Positions 6,473-6,658 of a stretch of DNA of 6,658 nucleotides are shown piece by piece (the stretch's first letter is position 1; each line of letters starts with the position of its first letter). The position numbers and the translations under genes are program-made. A model generated the notes under the pieces. That model ran no database searches and was not told the DNA's origin. It worked only from the letters and a program-made list of their open reading frames with translations. The DNA is from Oligoflexales bacterium (lineage in GTDB: Bacteria > Bdellovibrionota > Oligoflexia > Oligoflexales > Oligoflexaceae), in assembly GCA_015232735.1 (NCBI GenBank), contig JADFZC010000141.1, forward strand, positions 1 through 6,658, in the 5' to 3' direction.

Positions 6473-6506
6473 TATTGCAAAAACAAGTAACTAGAATTTT
6501 GCAATA
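6473..6506. repeat. Perfect 10-bp inverted repeat at the convergent gene end
   Basis: TATTGCAAAA (6473-6482) and TTTTGCAATA (6497-6506) are exact reverse complements with a 14-nt loop. The right arm overlaps the last codons of the partial minus-strand gene and the loop contains its TAG stop (6491-6493). No T-run follows on either strand, so it is not a standard terminator. It may be a 3' mRNA structure shared by both convergent transcripts. Confidence 0.5.
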
Positions 6507-6658
6507 TCCTTGTCGAAGAGGGTTTTGGGGACAAAAAGATTTAGCTTTGGTGATACCTCGGCAGGTGAATACGATCTGATCATTACATATCGGTCTTTGG
6601 GTGCTTCCTTTGGGAATTCGCCGATTATGATGGCCTTTTCCTTAAATATCAAATCTAA
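6491..6658 (-). CDS. C-terminal end of an unrecognised gene, cut by the window edge
   Basis: An open frame enters from the right edge and runs 55 codons to TAG at 6491-6493. The visible part includes KEKAIIIGEFPKEAPKDRY and ends in VPKTLFDKDIAKF. It is mostly polar with short beta-like stretches, has no membrane segment, and shows no motif I recognise. Absence of stops over 55 codons in AT-rich DNA and plausible residue use support a real gene, but this is modest evidence. It converges on the radical SAM gene across a 130-bp gap. Its start and identity lie outside the window. Confidence 0.55.
   Translation of the reverse strand, partial: LDLIFKEKAIIIGEFPKEAPKDRYVMIRSYSPAEVSPKLNLFVPKTLFDKDIAKF

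Noticed and set aside
6322..6534. Minus-strand frame of 70 codons spanning the convergent gap.
   Set aside because: It overlaps the end of the radical SAM gene and the better-supported partial gene in another frame, and has no domain features.

Overview
The window is AT-rich DNA, probably from a Gram-negative environmental bacterium with an accessory cell-surface or polysaccharide locus. I cannot place it in a taxon. The clues are a large YfhO-type (GT-C) membrane protein, a cobalamin-binding radical SAM enzyme and a membrane-anchored TPR protein, mixed with mobile-element debris: an IS5-family insertion sequence and the 3' end of a group II intron.

Layout from left to right. Positions 16-84 (minus) hold a 22-codon ORF with a consensus Shine-Dalgarno; a long stem-loop (78-130) buries its ribosome binding site and start codon. 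Positions 138-2621 (minus) encode the 827-residue YfhO-like polytopic protein. An IS5-family element begins within about 50 bp of that gene's start codon. Its transposase (2673-3422, minus) is full length but appears to have lost the second catalytic Asp. Directly behind the IS, on the plus strand, positions 3550-3620 fold as group II intron domains V and VI, including a bulged branch-point A 7 nt before the intron end; the rest of the intron is absent. Positions 3723-3780 form a 58-nt imperfect palindrome that touches the stop codon of the TPR membrane protein gene (3779-4597, minus). A divergent intergenic region leads to the radical SAM gene (4819-6360, plus). At the right edge, the last 55 codons of an unrecognised minus-strand gene (6491-6658) converge on it.

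How the genes may work together: the YfhO-like protein (lipid-linked sugar transfer outside the membrane) and the radical SAM enzyme would both fit a surface glycan or lipid modification locus. Nothing in the sequence ties them to one pathway. The TPR gene and the YfhO-like gene share a strand and may once have been closer together; about 1.1 kb of mobile DNA now separates them. The clearest non-routine observations are the intron remnant, the mutated transposase active site and the sequestered start of the small ORF. I found no CRISPR array, tRNA, rRNA or recognisable new multi-gene system.
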